64,000 bases of DNA from Rhizobium sp. BT03. Its GTDB lineage: Bacteria > Pseudomonadota > Alphaproteobacteria > Rhizobiales > Rhizobiaceae. Numbering within the stretch: the stretch's first letter is position 1; each line of letters opens with the position of its first letter. Of the stretch, positions 38,968 to 46,775 are shown piece by piece. The position numbers and the translations under genes are program-made. A model generated the notes under the pieces. That model saw only the letters and a program-made list of their open reading frames with translations, ran no database searches and was not told where the DNA came from. The stretch lies in the NCBI RefSeq assembly GCF_030053155.1, contig NZ_CP125645.1:1-64000 (forward strand), in the 5' to 3' direction.

Positions 38968-39030
38968 ACTCCGAGTTCGGCGTCTGCTATTCTTCACTTG
39001 CGTTCAGAATGCTCGTCGCATGCGCTCCTC

Positions 39031-39080
39031 ACCCCCTCATCTGCCCTTCGGGCATCTTCTCCCCGCCGGGGAGAAGGGGG
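39031..39080. repeat. RIME-like palindromic element, copy 2 (inverted)
   Basis: CCCCCTCATCTGCC, a small GCCC/GGGC hairpin and then CTTCTCCCC/GGGGAGAAG mirror copy 1 in opposite orientation across about 63 bp. The pair lies between the binding-protein and permease genes of one operon. Confidence 0.7.
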
Positions 39081-39088
39081 AGCAAGCC

Positions 39089-40321
39089 TCACCCAAGTAC
39101 AGCCTTGATCTTATCCGCGGCCTGGTCGAGCGCGTCCTTCGGGCTCATCTGGCCGGTCAGCGCCGCCTGGATGGCGTCCTGGATCGCCTTGGAGATCTTC
39201 GGCCATTGCGGATGCGGGCCGCGGGGCTTGGCGTATTTCAGCTGTTCGAGGAAGACCTTGAGGGCGGCGTCCTTCAGCGGCTGGCCGCTTTCGGGGATCG
39301 AGATGTCGGAACGGGCCGGAAGCTGGCCGAAATTCTTGAACATCTTGTCGTCCTGCGAGGCGAAATATTCGAGCGCCTTGAAGGCTTCGGCCGGATGTTT
39401 GCTGCTGGCGAAGATCGCCCAGTTGAAATCGCCCATGGCCGACGAGCGTTCGGCCCCTTCCTTGGGAACCGGAAGCAGGGTGACGCCCCAGTCGAATTTC
39501 GCTTCCTGCGTCATGCGGTCGAGTTCCCAGGGGCCGGAGATCGCCATGGCCGCGTTGCCGGAGTTGAACGTGCCGGTCGAATCCCACTGGCCGCGCGTCA
39601 GCGTGTCTGGAGAAGCGAGCTTCTCGTCCATGATCGTCTTCCAGATCCCGAGCGCCTTCACCGCGCCGTCGGCATTGATATGCTCGTAGCTGCCGCCGCC
39701 CATCTGCGCCCAGGGCAGGAACTGGAAGGTGCCCTCCTCATTGGCCTTGGCCGAGAAGGCGAGACCGTAGATGTTTTTGGCGGGGTCGGTCAGCTTGCGC
39801 GCATCCTCGACCAGCTCGTCCCAGGTCTGCGGCGGCTTCGCCGGATCGAGGCCCTTCGCCTTGAACATGTCCTTGTTATAGTAGAGCGCGATCGTGTTCG
39901 TCGCTTTCGGCACGCCGTAATATTTGCCATCCCACTCGACCGATTTCAGCGGGCCGGGGAAATAATTATCCGGCTTGATGACGGTCGACTTGGCGATCAT
40001 GTCGGTGAGGTCGAGGAAGGCGCCGCGCGATGAGAACATCGCATGCTCCGGATTGTCGACGGCGATGATATCGGGCGCCTGGCCGGTGGCATAGGCGCGC
40101 ATGGCTTCGGTGACGACGTCGTCGAACTGGATCAGCCGATATTCGATCTTGATGCCGTTGTTCTGGGCGTTGAACTCCTTGACGAGGTTCGGCGCCGGCT
40201 GGGTGTCCTTATCCAGCGACCAGAGCGTCAGTGTGACGTCCTCGGCCTTGGCCGAAAGGCCGAAGAGTGAAACGCCTGCAAGCGCCAGAGCGCCGAGAAT
40301 TGCATATTTGCGGATAGCCAT
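39089..40321 (-). CDS. Sugar ABC transporter substrate-binding protein, family 1 (second system)
   Basis: 410 aa with a Sec signal peptide (cleavage likely after LSAKA). The mature start [35 protein letters not shown], the [18 protein letters not shown] region and [10 protein letters not shown] are typical of CUT1 binding proteins. Shine-Dalgarno AAAGGAGGAGAACC. It follows the isomerase gene by 61 bp. The ligand is likely a mono- or disaccharide or a polyol. Confidence 0.93.
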   Translation of the reverse strand: MAIRKYAILGALALAGVSLFGLSAKAEDVTLTLWSLDKDTQPAPNLVKEFNAQNNGIKIEYRLIQFDDVVTEAMRAYATGQAPDIIAVDNPEHAMFSSRGAFLDLTDMIAKSTVIKPDNYFPGPLKSVEWDGKYYGVPKATNTIALYYNKDMFKAKGLDPAKPPQTWDELVEDARKLTDPAKNIYGLAFSAKANEEGTFQFLPWAQMGGGSYEHINADGAVKALGIWKTIMDEKLASPDTLTRGQWDSTGTFNSGNAAMAISGPWELDRMTQEAKFDWGVTLLPVPKEGAERSSAMGDFNWAIFASSKHPAEAFKALEYFASQDDKMFKNFGQLPARSDISIPESGQPLKDAALKVFLEQLKYAKPRGPHPQWPKISKAIQDAIQAALTGQMSPKDALDQAADKIKAVLG

Positions 40322-40382
40322 GGTTCTCCTCCTTTGTGGTTATCCCCGTTCCGGCAATTCCTCCTTGCCGGAAACGATATCA

Positions 40383-41285
40383 TCAGACCGGATCGACGAC
40401 GAATTCGCCGCCCCGGGCATGCTTGAGGTGGTTGAGCGCATAGACCTGGCCGGTCATTTCGAGTTCGTCGCGATAGACCGGGTCGTGCCAGCCTTCGATG
40501 TCGATCGAGCCGGACCAGCCGGCAAGGCGCAGCTCGGAAATGATGTCGGTCCAGTTGCTGTCGCCGAAACCCGGCGTGCGCATGAAGACGAATTTCTCCT
40601 TGCCGAAGATGCCGTGCTCCTTGATGACCTCCCAGCGGATGGTCGCGTCCTTGCCGTGGACGTGGAAGAACTTGTGCGCCCATTTGCGGATCTGCGGCAT
40701 GGGGTCGATCAGATAGACCATCTGATGGCAGGGCTCCCATTCCAGCCCGATATGATCATCCGGCGTCTCGTTGAAGATCAGTTCCCAGGCATCCGGATTG
40801 TGGGCGATGTTCCAGTCGCCGCTTTCCCAGTTGCCGTCCATGGCGCAATTCTCGAAGGCGATCCTGATGCCCTTGTCGGCGGCACGCCTGGCAAGCTCGC
40901 TCCAGATCTGCTTGTAGCGAGCCAGGCTGTCGGTCAGCGGCTTGCCGCGGACGCGGCCGGTGAAGCCGGCAACGCAGGTCGCGCCGAAATGATGGGCATT
41001 GTCGATGCAGTCCTTCCAGCCCTGCAAGGTCTCGAGGTCGATTGCGCTCTCTTCCAGCGGATTGCCGAACATGCCGAGCGTCGAGATGGTGATGTCACGG
41101 TCGCCGATCGCCTCGAGGCAGCGCTTGCCGAGTTCGGCAAGGTTCTGCCCCTTGGTCGTCTGCCAGAAGAAGGGTTCGAAGCTCTCGAAGCCCATATCGG
41201 CGATCTCGCCGATGCGCGTGGCAGCATCGCCCTTATTGCCGCTGACCATGGTGCCGATGCGAATGGATTTTGCAGGGTTGCTCAC
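40383..41285 (-). CDS. Sugar phosphate isomerase/epimerase-type TIM barrel
   Basis: 300 aa of the AP-endonuclease-2/xylose-isomerase-like family. Probable metal ligands appear in IAFENCAMDGNW (Glu), GLEWEPCH (Glu, His), FFHVHGKDA (His) and IDIEGWHDP (Glu). Enzymes of this type isomerise or epimerise ketoses or keto-inositols and often pair with Gfo/Idh/MocA dehydrogenases, as here (the dehydrogenase ends 11 bp upstream). Confidence 0.88.
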   Translation of the reverse strand: MSNPAKSIRIGTMVSGNKGDAATRIGEIADMGFESFEPFFWQTTKGQNLAELGKRCLEAIGDRDITISTLGMFGNPLEESAIDLETLQGWKDCIDNAHHFGATCVAGFTGRVRGKPLTDSLARYKQIWSELARRAADKGIRIAFENCAMDGNWESGDWNIAHNPDAWELIFNETPDDHIGLEWEPCHQMVYLIDPMPQIRKWAHKFFHVHGKDATIRWEVIKEHGIFGKEKFVFMRTPGFGDSNWTDIISELRLAGWSGSIDIEGWHDPVYRDELEMTGQVYALNHLKHARGGEFVVDPV

Positions 41286-41296
41286 GTCACTTTATC

Positions 41297-42331
41297 CTAT
41301 GCTGAAATTTCGATGCGCTTGCCGGTCTTGGCGCTTTCGATGGCGCCGAAGACCATGGCGAGGCTTCGGATATTGTCGGAATTGACCGTTTCGGGCTGTT
41401 TGCCGGTTCGGATCGCCGCGATGAAATCGGCGATGACGCTGGCATGGCCGTGGGTTTCCGCGTCGTGTTCCGGGCCGAGAACGTTTACGGAAGCAGAGCC
41501 ACGCAACAGGCCGGGCTCCTCGCCCGCGACAGTCGCCTTGAAATTTTCCTCGCCGTCCCAGGTGAGCATGCCCTTCGAGCCGACGAGGCGCCACTGGCTT
41601 TCCCAGCTGGTGCGCTCGCCCTCGGCGCACCAGGAGCCGCGATAGGTGAAGACGATATCGTCGGAAAATTCGAAGATGGCATTGGCCGAAGCGCCGTGCC
41701 GGTACCACGAACCCTTCGGATTACGCTCGACGCAATAGACGGCGAGCGGTTTCCGGTCGGCGACGTAGCGGGCCGCATCGAAAGTGTGGATCGCCATGTC
41801 GAGAAGAAGCACATTGTCCATCTCCTCGCGGAAGCCGCCGAAATGCGGCGCGAGGAAGAAATCGCAGTGAATGCCGGTGAGCTCGCCGATCGCGCCGCTA
41901 TCGACGAAACGGCGCAGCCGCCTGATACCCGAGATGAAGCGGCGGTTCTGGATGACGGCGTGGATGCGGCCGCTCTCTGCGGCGAGATCGACCAGCGCGG
42001 CCCCGTCGGCGAGCGAGGCGGCCATCGGCTTTTCGCTGAGCACATGGCAGCCGGCCTTGAGCGCCGTCGAAACGACATCGTAACGGGCGGCCGGAATGAC
42101 GATGTCGAAGACCAGGTCGGCCTTGGTGGCGGCGATGACCTCGGAGAGATCCGAACCGATGACGGCGTCCTTAAGGCCGAACTCGGCGGCAAGCTGTTCT
42201 GCCGTCTCGCGGTTGAGGTCGATGAGGCCGACGATGGCGATGGATTCAGCCAGTTGAGGGTTGGACGCGATGGCGCGCAACCAACCTTTGGACATAGCTC
42301 CGCACCCGCACAGAATGGCATTGAATTTCAC
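41297..42331 (-). CDS. Gfo/Idh/MocA-family dehydrogenase (second system)
   Basis: 344 aa starting with GTG at 42331 behind CCGGAGGAAATC. The Rossmann start is KFNAILCGCGAMSKGWLRAI, the family EKP motif is HVLSEKPMAASLADG, and the C-terminal domain carries DMAIHTFDAARYV with the catalytic-region His. It is first in the operon facing the LacI regulator. With the isomerase it probably performs oxidation and rearrangement of the imported sugar. Confidence 0.9.
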   Translation of the reverse strand: MKFNAILCGCGAMSKGWLRAIASNPQLAESIAIVGLIDLNRETAEQLAAEFGLKDAVIGSDLSEVIAATKADLVFDIVIPAARYDVVSTALKAGCHVLSEKPMAASLADGAALVDLAAESGRIHAVIQNRRFISGIRRLRRFVDSGAIGELTGIHCDFFLAPHFGGFREEMDNVLLLDMAIHTFDAARYVADRKPLAVYCVERNPKGSWYRHGASANAIFEFSDDIVFTYRGSWCAEGERTSWESQWRLVGSKGMLTWDGEENFKATVAGEEPGLLRGSASVNVLGPEHDAETHGHASVIADFIAAIRTGKQPETVNSDNIRSLAMVFGAIESAKTGKRIEISA

Positions 42332-42376
42332 GATTTCCTCCGGGGAATGGCGCCAATTCTCCTGGTGACACGCACT

Positions 42377-42390
42377 CCGTAAACGTTTAC
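42377..42390. promoter_or_regulatory. LacI-type operator
   Basis: CGTAAACGTTTACG is a perfect 14-bp palindrome with the central CG typical of LacI/GalR operators. It lies 46 bp before the dehydrogenase start and 157 bp before the LacI gene, well placed for substrate-dependent repression of the sugar operon. Confidence 0.78.
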
Positions 42391-42484
42391 GAATGTTGGC
42401 GGAAACATTTTGCGATGTCAAGAGACGCCAAATGCGAAATTGCGGACCCAGATCCGGATGGATCGAATTCAGAGAAGTAGGAGC

Positions 42485-42526
42485 ATGATGTCGTCCGAAA
42501 CCCGTGCAGTTTTCGGACGACATCAT
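42485..42526. repeat. Perfect 16-bp inverted repeat upstream of the LacI gene
   Basis: ATGATGTCGTCCGAAA (42485-42500) and its exact complement (42511-42526) surround a 10-nt loop. The arms resemble a common rhizobial intergenic palindrome. It ends about 20 bp before the LacI start, so in the mRNA it would sit just in front of the ribosome site. Confidence 0.75.
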
Positions 42527-42546
42527 CCTCCGGGGGAATGCAGCCG

Positions 42547-43590
42547 ATGAAAGGGATTCGCCAGCTTGCCGAACAGCTTGATATTTCGATCGGCACCGTT
42601 TCCCGGGCGCTGAACGGCAAGCCCGATGTGAACGAGGAAACGCGGCGGCGCGTGCTGGCGGCGGCCGAGGAGCTGGGCTACGTCGCCAACCAGTCGGGCC
42701 GGAGCCTGAGGCAGGGAGAGACGAAGGTCATCGGGTTGATGATCGAATCCAGCGCGGAGGCGGTCGAAAATGCCGACAACTTCTTTCTCGGCGTCACCAG
42801 CGGGTTGCAGGGCGTCTTTGCCCGCCACAAGCTCGACCTGATCATGCTGCCCTGCCCGAGCGACGAGGATCCGCACGAATATCTGAAGCGGATCGTGGCG
42901 CGCCGGATCGTCGATGCGATGATCATCTCGAATATGCAGCGCATCGACCGGCGCATCGATCTTCTGTCGCGGGCAAAGATCCCCTTCGTTGCGGTCGGCC
43001 GCAGCCTTTCCCCAGGCAATTTCCCCTGGATCGATCTCGATTTCGAAGGCGTGGCCGACCGTGCCGTTGAACGGCTGGTCGCGCGCGGCCATCGCCGGAT
43101 CGCGATCACGGCGCCGTCGAGCGAGGTCAACCTCGGCTATGTCTTTATCGAGAGCTATCGCCGCGCGCTGGCGCGGCACGGTATCGCCTTCGATCCGTCG
43201 CTCGTCATCCGCGTCAAATCGAGTGAACAGGGAGGCTACCAGGCGGCCCATGAGCTGCTGCTCCTCGAAGAGCGGCCGACGGCGGTGATCCTGATCTACG
43301 AGCTGATGGCGATCGGCCTCTACCGCCGCCTGATGGAATCGGGCGTCGTGCCCGGCCGCGACCTTGCCGTGATCGGCTTCCGCGATGCCCCGCGCGCACG
43401 GTTCCTGAACCCTTCGCTCAGTTGCTTCCGTATGTCGCTCTATGATCTCGGCGTCGCGCTCGGACAGACGCTTCTCGCCAATGTGCCGGCCTATCGCGCG
43501 TTCTATCCTGATGCCGGCCGCAACGTCGTCTGGCCGCTCGAACTGATGCCGGGAGAAAGCGACGCCTTTCAGGTGGGAGCCATGGTCTGA
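42547..43590 (+). CDS. LacI-family transcriptional regulator
   Basis: 347 aa. The N-terminal headpiece is IRQLAEQLDISIGTVSRALNGKPDVNEETRRRVLAAAEELGYVANQSGRSLRQG, followed by the periplasmic-binding-protein-like core (IGLMIESSAEAVENADNFFLGVTSGL; VARRIVDAMIISN; GHRRIAITAPSS; VIGFRDAP). The start at 42547 is preferred over the ATG at 42538, which sits too close to GGGGGA. It most likely binds the palindrome at 42377 and represses the divergent sugar operon. Confidence 0.93.
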   Translation: MKGIRQLAEQLDISIGTVSRALNGKPDVNEETRRRVLAAAEELGYVANQSGRSLRQGETKVIGLMIESSAEAVENADNFFLGVTSGLQGVFARHKLDLIMLPCPSDEDPHEYLKRIVARRIVDAMIISNMQRIDRRIDLLSRAKIPFVAVGRSLSPGNFPWIDLDFEGVADRAVERLVARGHRRIAITAPSSEVNLGYVFIESYRRALARHGIAFDPSLVIRVKSSEQGGYQAAHELLLLEERPTAVILIYELMAIGLYRRLMESGVVPGRDLAVIGFRDAPRARFLNPSLSCFRMSLYDLGVALGQTLLANVPAYRAFYPDAGRNVVWPLELMPGESDAFQVGAMV

Positions 43591-43647
43591 GCGTTGGCTC
43601 GTTAAGCAGCCTCCCCTCGCTCCTTGCCGATCTTGTAAAGCGGATAC

Positions 43648-43678
43648 GATGTAGTATATTTGCTGTCGGATGTAGTAT
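43648..43678 (+). promoter_or_regulatory. Direct repeats before the Phd/VapC module
   Basis: Two exact copies of GATGTAGTAT (43648-43657 and 43669-43678) start 21 bp apart, two helical turns, just ahead of the antitoxin gene. Same-face spacing suits binding of antitoxin dimers in autoregulation. Confidence 0.6.
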
Positions 43679-43689
43679 GGGTGGTTTCG

Positions 43690-43941
43690 ATGAGAATGTC
43701 CTTCATGACCAGCGCCGCCTTCAACCAGAACCCGAGCAAGGCGAAGAAGGAAGCGAGCGAGCGGCCGCTTGTCATCACCGATCGCGGCGAGGCCGCCTAT
43801 GTGCTTGTGAGCTATGCGGAATTCGAAGCGAACTGGAAAGCGCCGAAGACGCTCTTTGCGGCATTGCGTGATCCCGGGGCGGATGAAAGGGAGTTCGAGC
43901 CGGAACGGCTCGGTTTTGGCGGCAGGACCGTCGAGTTCTGA
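43690..43941 (+). CDS. Phd/YefM-family antitoxin
   Basis: 83 aa. The DNA-binding half holds FMTSAAFNQNPSKAKKEASERPLVITDRGEAAYVLVSYAEFE, matching the Phd/YefM fold (residues ASERPLVITDRG...VLVS). The C-terminal tail (LFAALRDPGADEREFEPERLGFG) would wrap the toxin. The gene ends on the start codon of the toxin (ATGA-type overlap). Starts at 43690 or 43696 are both possible. Confidence 0.87.
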   Translation: MRMSFMTSAAFNQNPSKAKKEASERPLVITDRGEAAYVLVSYAEFEANWKAPKTLFAALRDPGADEREFEPERLGFGGRTVEF

Positions 43942-44372
43942 TGGTTTTCCTGCTCGACACGAATGTTGTCTCTGCTGCGCGCAGGGCCGAGCGACAGGCG
44001 CAGGGATTCCAGGATTTCATGAAGGAGTTTTCCGTTGCCGAAGCCTATCTCTCGGCGGTGACGATCATGGAAATCCAGTTCGGCATAACGCGCGAGCAGG
44101 CAAGAGACCCGGGTTTTGCCGAGGATCTCCGCCGCTGGATGGATGAGATCGTGCTGACGGAATTTTCCGGCCGCATCCTGCCTTTCGATACAGTAACGGC
44201 AAGCCGGGCGGGCCTGCTGCCGACTGCCGACAAACGCCCCGCCGCCGATGCGATGATCGCCGCCACGGCGCTGGAACATGGGCTGAAACTCGTGACCCGC
44301 AACGTCGCGCATTTCATTCCGCTTGGCGTCGAATGCATCGATCCCTGGCGTTTTGCCGGCACGCGGTGCTGA
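43941..44372 (+). CDS. VapC/FitB-like PIN-domain toxin
   Basis: 143 aa PIN ribonuclease. Acidic metal ligands are in FLLDTNVVSA (Asp), TIMEIQFGI (Glu) and ADAMIAATALEHGLKLVTRNVAHF (Asp and the later Asn position). Overlap with the antitoxin gene couples translation. The expected activity is cleavage of a tRNA or rRNA when the antitoxin is lost. Confidence 0.9.
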   Translation: MVFLLDTNVVSAARRAERQAQGFQDFMKEFSVAEAYLSAVTIMEIQFGITREQARDPGFAEDLRRWMDEIVLTEFSGRILPFDTVTASRAGLLPTADKRPAADAMIAATALEHGLKLVTRNVAHFIPLGVECIDPWRFAGTRC

Positions 44373-44441
44373 GCGGCGAGGCGACCACTGGCACGAAAAC
44401 TCGGCGATTAATCGAAGTGGTGCTTGGCAGAGTGTTCAGAC

Positions 44442-44460
44442 GGTAGTAAACTTTACCACT
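44442..44460 (+). promoter_or_regulatory. Candidate operator of the ParDE module
   Basis: The sequence GTAAA-C-TTTAC (44446-44456) is an inverted repeat, within GGTAGTAAACTTTACCACT, 25-40 bp ahead of the ParD start. A ribbon-helix-helix antitoxin could bind it. Assigned by position. Confidence 0.45.
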
Positions 44461-44481
44461 ATCAGATCAAGGATATGAGAA

Positions 44482-44763
44482 ATGCCGAATGTCGAGAAAG
44501 TAAGCGTGGCCGTTACCACGCATCAGGCGGCCCTGCTTCGCGACGCGGTCAAGACCGGCGCCTACGCCACCACAAGTGAAATCGTGCGCGAAGCAGTCCG
44601 CGACTGGGAGGCCAAATGGGAAGCCCGTCAGGCAGATGCTAAACGCTTGCGGGAACTTTGGGACGAAGGCAAGGCTAGCGGTGACCCCGTGCGGGTCGAT
44701 TTCGACAAGCTTCGCGAGGAGGCTCGTCAGGAACTAAGTGCTGCCCTCAACAATGCCCGTTGA
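44482..44763 (+). CDS. ParD-family antitoxin (ribbon-helix-helix)
   Basis: 93 aa. The N-terminal beta strand and helices ([42 protein letters not shown]) match the CopG/ParD ribbon-helix-helix fold. The remainder is a charged flexible tail that binds toxin. It overlaps the toxin gene by 11 bp. Confidence 0.9.
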   Translation: MPNVEKVSVAVTTHQAALLRDAVKTGAYATTSEIVREAVRDWEAKWEARQADAKRLRELWDEGKASGDPVRVDFDKLREEARQELSAALNNAR

Positions 44764-45064
44764 TCTCGTTTGGTTGCCCCAGGCCCTGGCCGACGTTCGT
44801 GACATTTATGTTCAGGTCGGTCTGGAACAGCCGCAGGCAGCCGAGCGGCTTTTCGATAGCTTCGAACGGAAGGCGAAGTTGTTGATGGAGCAGCCGCGTA
44901 TCGGCAGGCGCCGACCAGAAATCCGGCCGGGCGCGCGCATGTTGGTCGAAGCGCCGTTTGTTATGCTCTATGAGACCGTTCCGGACACCGATGAAGGACC
45001 CGTCCAAACCGTCAATATCGTGCGCGTCCTTCACGGCAGGCGTGATCTCGCATCGCTCGATTAA
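44753..45064 (+). CDS. ParE/RelE-superfamily toxin
   Basis: 103 aa. The N-terminal [73 protein letters not shown] and terminal [16 protein letters not shown] follow the ParE pattern. ParE proteins usually poison DNA gyrase; RelE relatives cut mRNA, and sequence alone favours ParE because of the ParD partner. Start at 44753 (MPVDLVW) is preferred over 44738. Confidence 0.9.
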   Translation: MPVDLVWLPQALADVRDIYVQVGLEQPQAAERLFDSFERKAKLLMEQPRIGRRRPEIRPGARMLVEAPFVMLYETVPDTDEGPVQTVNIVRVLHGRRDLASLD

Positions 45065-45321
45065 GCTGGCGCGCGACGCGGGAGCACCGGATGCTTCTCA
45101 AACACCTCAATCTTCTCCATTTGCAGAATATTCGAAGGCGGGAATTTTATCGTCCCTCCCCGGGCGCGTCGCCGCACGAAGGTTGGACCGAAACCCTAAT
45201 CGCAGCGGTCGAAGGCCGATAAGCAAACACTTTTTATTTTCTATCACATCTATAGAATTTGTACTCTTATCTCGGCGCCCGATTTCTTTCACCGATAGGA
45301 TCGTCAGAATTGGAGAGATCG
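45065..45321. other. Intergenic region, 257 bp, AT-rich promoter area
   Basis: No gene is seen. The segment 45225-45275 is markedly AT-richer than the surroundings (TTTTTATTTTCTATCAC, TCTATAGAATTTGTAC) and probably carries the promoter of the DszC/SfnB-like gene. No named factor site is recognisable. Confidence 0.5.
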
Positions 45322-46539
45322 ATGAATACCGTGCTGAGGCAAGCAGATCAGATCCGGCCCGTGGCCGACCGTATCGGCAGCGACGAGGAAGCGATCGCAA
45401 CCGCCCGCAGGCTGGCGGCGCAATTTGCAGCACGCGCCGCCGAGCGCGACAGCGACCGGCTTCTGCCCTTTGCCGAACTCGATCTTCTCGCGCAGTCCGG
45501 CCTTCTGGCGATCACCGTGCCGGCGCAATATGGCGGCCTCGACGTTTCGAACGCGGTGCTTGCCGAGATCACCGCGATCCTGTCGCAGGCGGACGGTTCG
45601 ATCGGCCAGATCCCGCAGAACCATTTCTATATTCTCGAGGCGCTCCGAACCGACGGCAGCGAGGAGCAGCAGCGCTATTTCTTCAGCCGGGTGCTTGCCG
45701 GCGACCGTTTCGGCAATGCACTTTCCGAGCGCGGCACGAAGACGGTCGGGCATTATAACACGCGCATCAGCCGCGACGGTCCGGGCTACCGGATCAATGG
45801 CCGCAAATTCTATTCCACAGGCGTGCTCTTCGCCGACTGGATCACTGTCTTCGCCCTCGATGCGGACGAGCGGCTGACCATGGCCTTCGTGCCGAGGGGC
45901 ACCGAAGGCGTCGAGATCGTCGACGACTGGGACGGCTTCGGCCAGCGCACCACCGGCAGCGGCACGACTGTTCTCGACAACGTCTATGTCAGTGCCGATT
46001 CCGTCGTCTTCCATCATAAGGGCTTCGAGCGCCCGACGACGATCGGCTCCGTCGGCCAGATCATCCATGCCGGCGTCGATCTCGGCATTGCGCGCGCCGC
46101 TTTCGCCGAAACGCTGGATTTCGTCAGGACGAAATCGCGCCCCTGGATGGATAGCGGCCTCGACCGCGCCTCCGACGATCCGCTGACGATCGCCAAAGTC
46201 GGGCAGATCGCCATCCGGCTCGAAGCCGCGACCGCCCTTGTCGAGCGCGCCGGCCACAAGGTCGATGCCGCACAGGTCGAAACGACGGAGCAGAAGGTAA
46301 TCGAGGCAACGCTTGCGGTCGCCGCCGCCAAAGTGCTGACGACCGAGGTGGCGCTCGAGGCTTCGAATACGCTCTTCGAGCTTGCCGGAACCTCGTCGGT
46401 GCAGGTAGGCCTCAATCTCGATCGCCACTGGCGCAATGCCCGCACCCACACGCTGCACGATCCCGTGCGCTGGAAATATCACGTCGTCGGCAACTACCAT
46501 CTGAACGGCGTGACGCCGCCGAAGAACGGCGCGCTCTGA
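45322..46539 (+). CDS. DszC/SfnB-like flavin monooxygenase (acyl-CoA dehydrogenase fold)
   Basis: 405 aa. The fold is that of acyl-CoA dehydrogenases (LAQSGLLAITVPAQYGGLDVSNAVLAEITAILSQADGSIGQIPQNHF; GYRINGRKFYSTGVLFADWITVFALD), and the C-terminal HWRNARTHTLHDPVRWKYHVVGNYHLNG is the hallmark of the SfnB/DszC branch. That branch uses reduced flavin to oxygenate organosulfur compounds rather than dehydrogenating acyl-CoA. No flavin reductase gene is seen in the window. Start chosen behind TTGGAGAGATCG. Confidence 0.87.
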   Translation: MNTVLRQADQIRPVADRIGSDEEAIATARRLAAQFAARAAERDSDRLLPFAELDLLAQSGLLAITVPAQYGGLDVSNAVLAEITAILSQADGSIGQIPQNHFYILEALRTDGSEEQQRYFFSRVLAGDRFGNALSERGTKTVGHYNTRISRDGPGYRINGRKFYSTGVLFADWITVFALDADERLTMAFVPRGTEGVEIVDDWDGFGQRTTGSGTTVLDNVYVSADSVVFHHKGFERPTTIGSVGQIIHAGVDLGIARAAFAETLDFVRTKSRPWMDSGLDRASDDPLTIAKVGQIAIRLEAATALVERAGHKVDAAQVETTEQKVIEATLAVAAAKVLTTEVALEASNTLFELAGTSSVQVGLNLDRHWRNARTHTLHDPVRWKYHVVGNYHLNGVTPPKNGAL

Positions 46540-46555
46540 GTTTTTATCGCTGCAA

Positions 46556-46588
46556 GGAAAAACCACCACCTCTGGCGACGGCGGTGGT
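46556..46588 (-). terminator. Terminator-like hairpin, minus-strand direction
   Basis: Arms 46562-46570 and 46580-46588 pair at 8 of 9 positions (ACCACC with GGTGGT); read on the minus strand the stem is followed by TTTTTCC. It could end transcripts coming from 46776 leftwards. Confidence 0.5.
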
Positions 46589-46590
46589 CA

Positions 46591-46722
46591 GGCTGCCAAC
46601 AAGTCGGCTAACTCCTCTTTCGTCATGCTCGGGCCTGTCCCGAGCATCTGCCTCCGGTCGATGGGGCAGCAGATCCTCGGCACAAGGCCGAGGATGAAAA
46701 GAGCGGGTTTGTCATCAAACTA
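46591..46722. repeat. Intergenic repeat, copy 2 (about 130 bp)
   Basis: Same orientation and near-identical core to 31811-31944 (TCTTTCGTCATGCTCGGGC; CCTCGGCACAAGGCCG). It sits between convergent DszC/SfnB-like genes and is bracketed by two related hairpins (46562-46588, 46724-46746). Confidence 0.75.
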
Positions 46723-46723
46723 G

Positions 46724-46756
46724 CCACCGCCGGTGATGGCGGCGGTTTTCTTTTTC
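46724..46756 (+). terminator. Rho-independent terminator, plus-strand direction
   Basis: ACCGCC (46726-46731) pairs with GGCGGT (46741-46746), followed by TTTTCTTTTT. It lies past the repeat and would terminate the plus-strand transcript of the gene ending at 46539. Confidence 0.65.
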
Positions 46757-46775
46757 GATGAAGGCGGCGCGCGCC

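Noticed and set aside
41479..41492. Second LacI-like half operator (AACGTTTACGG) inside the dehydrogenase gene
   Set aside because: Only one half matches the palindrome at 42377, and it sits within coding sequence.
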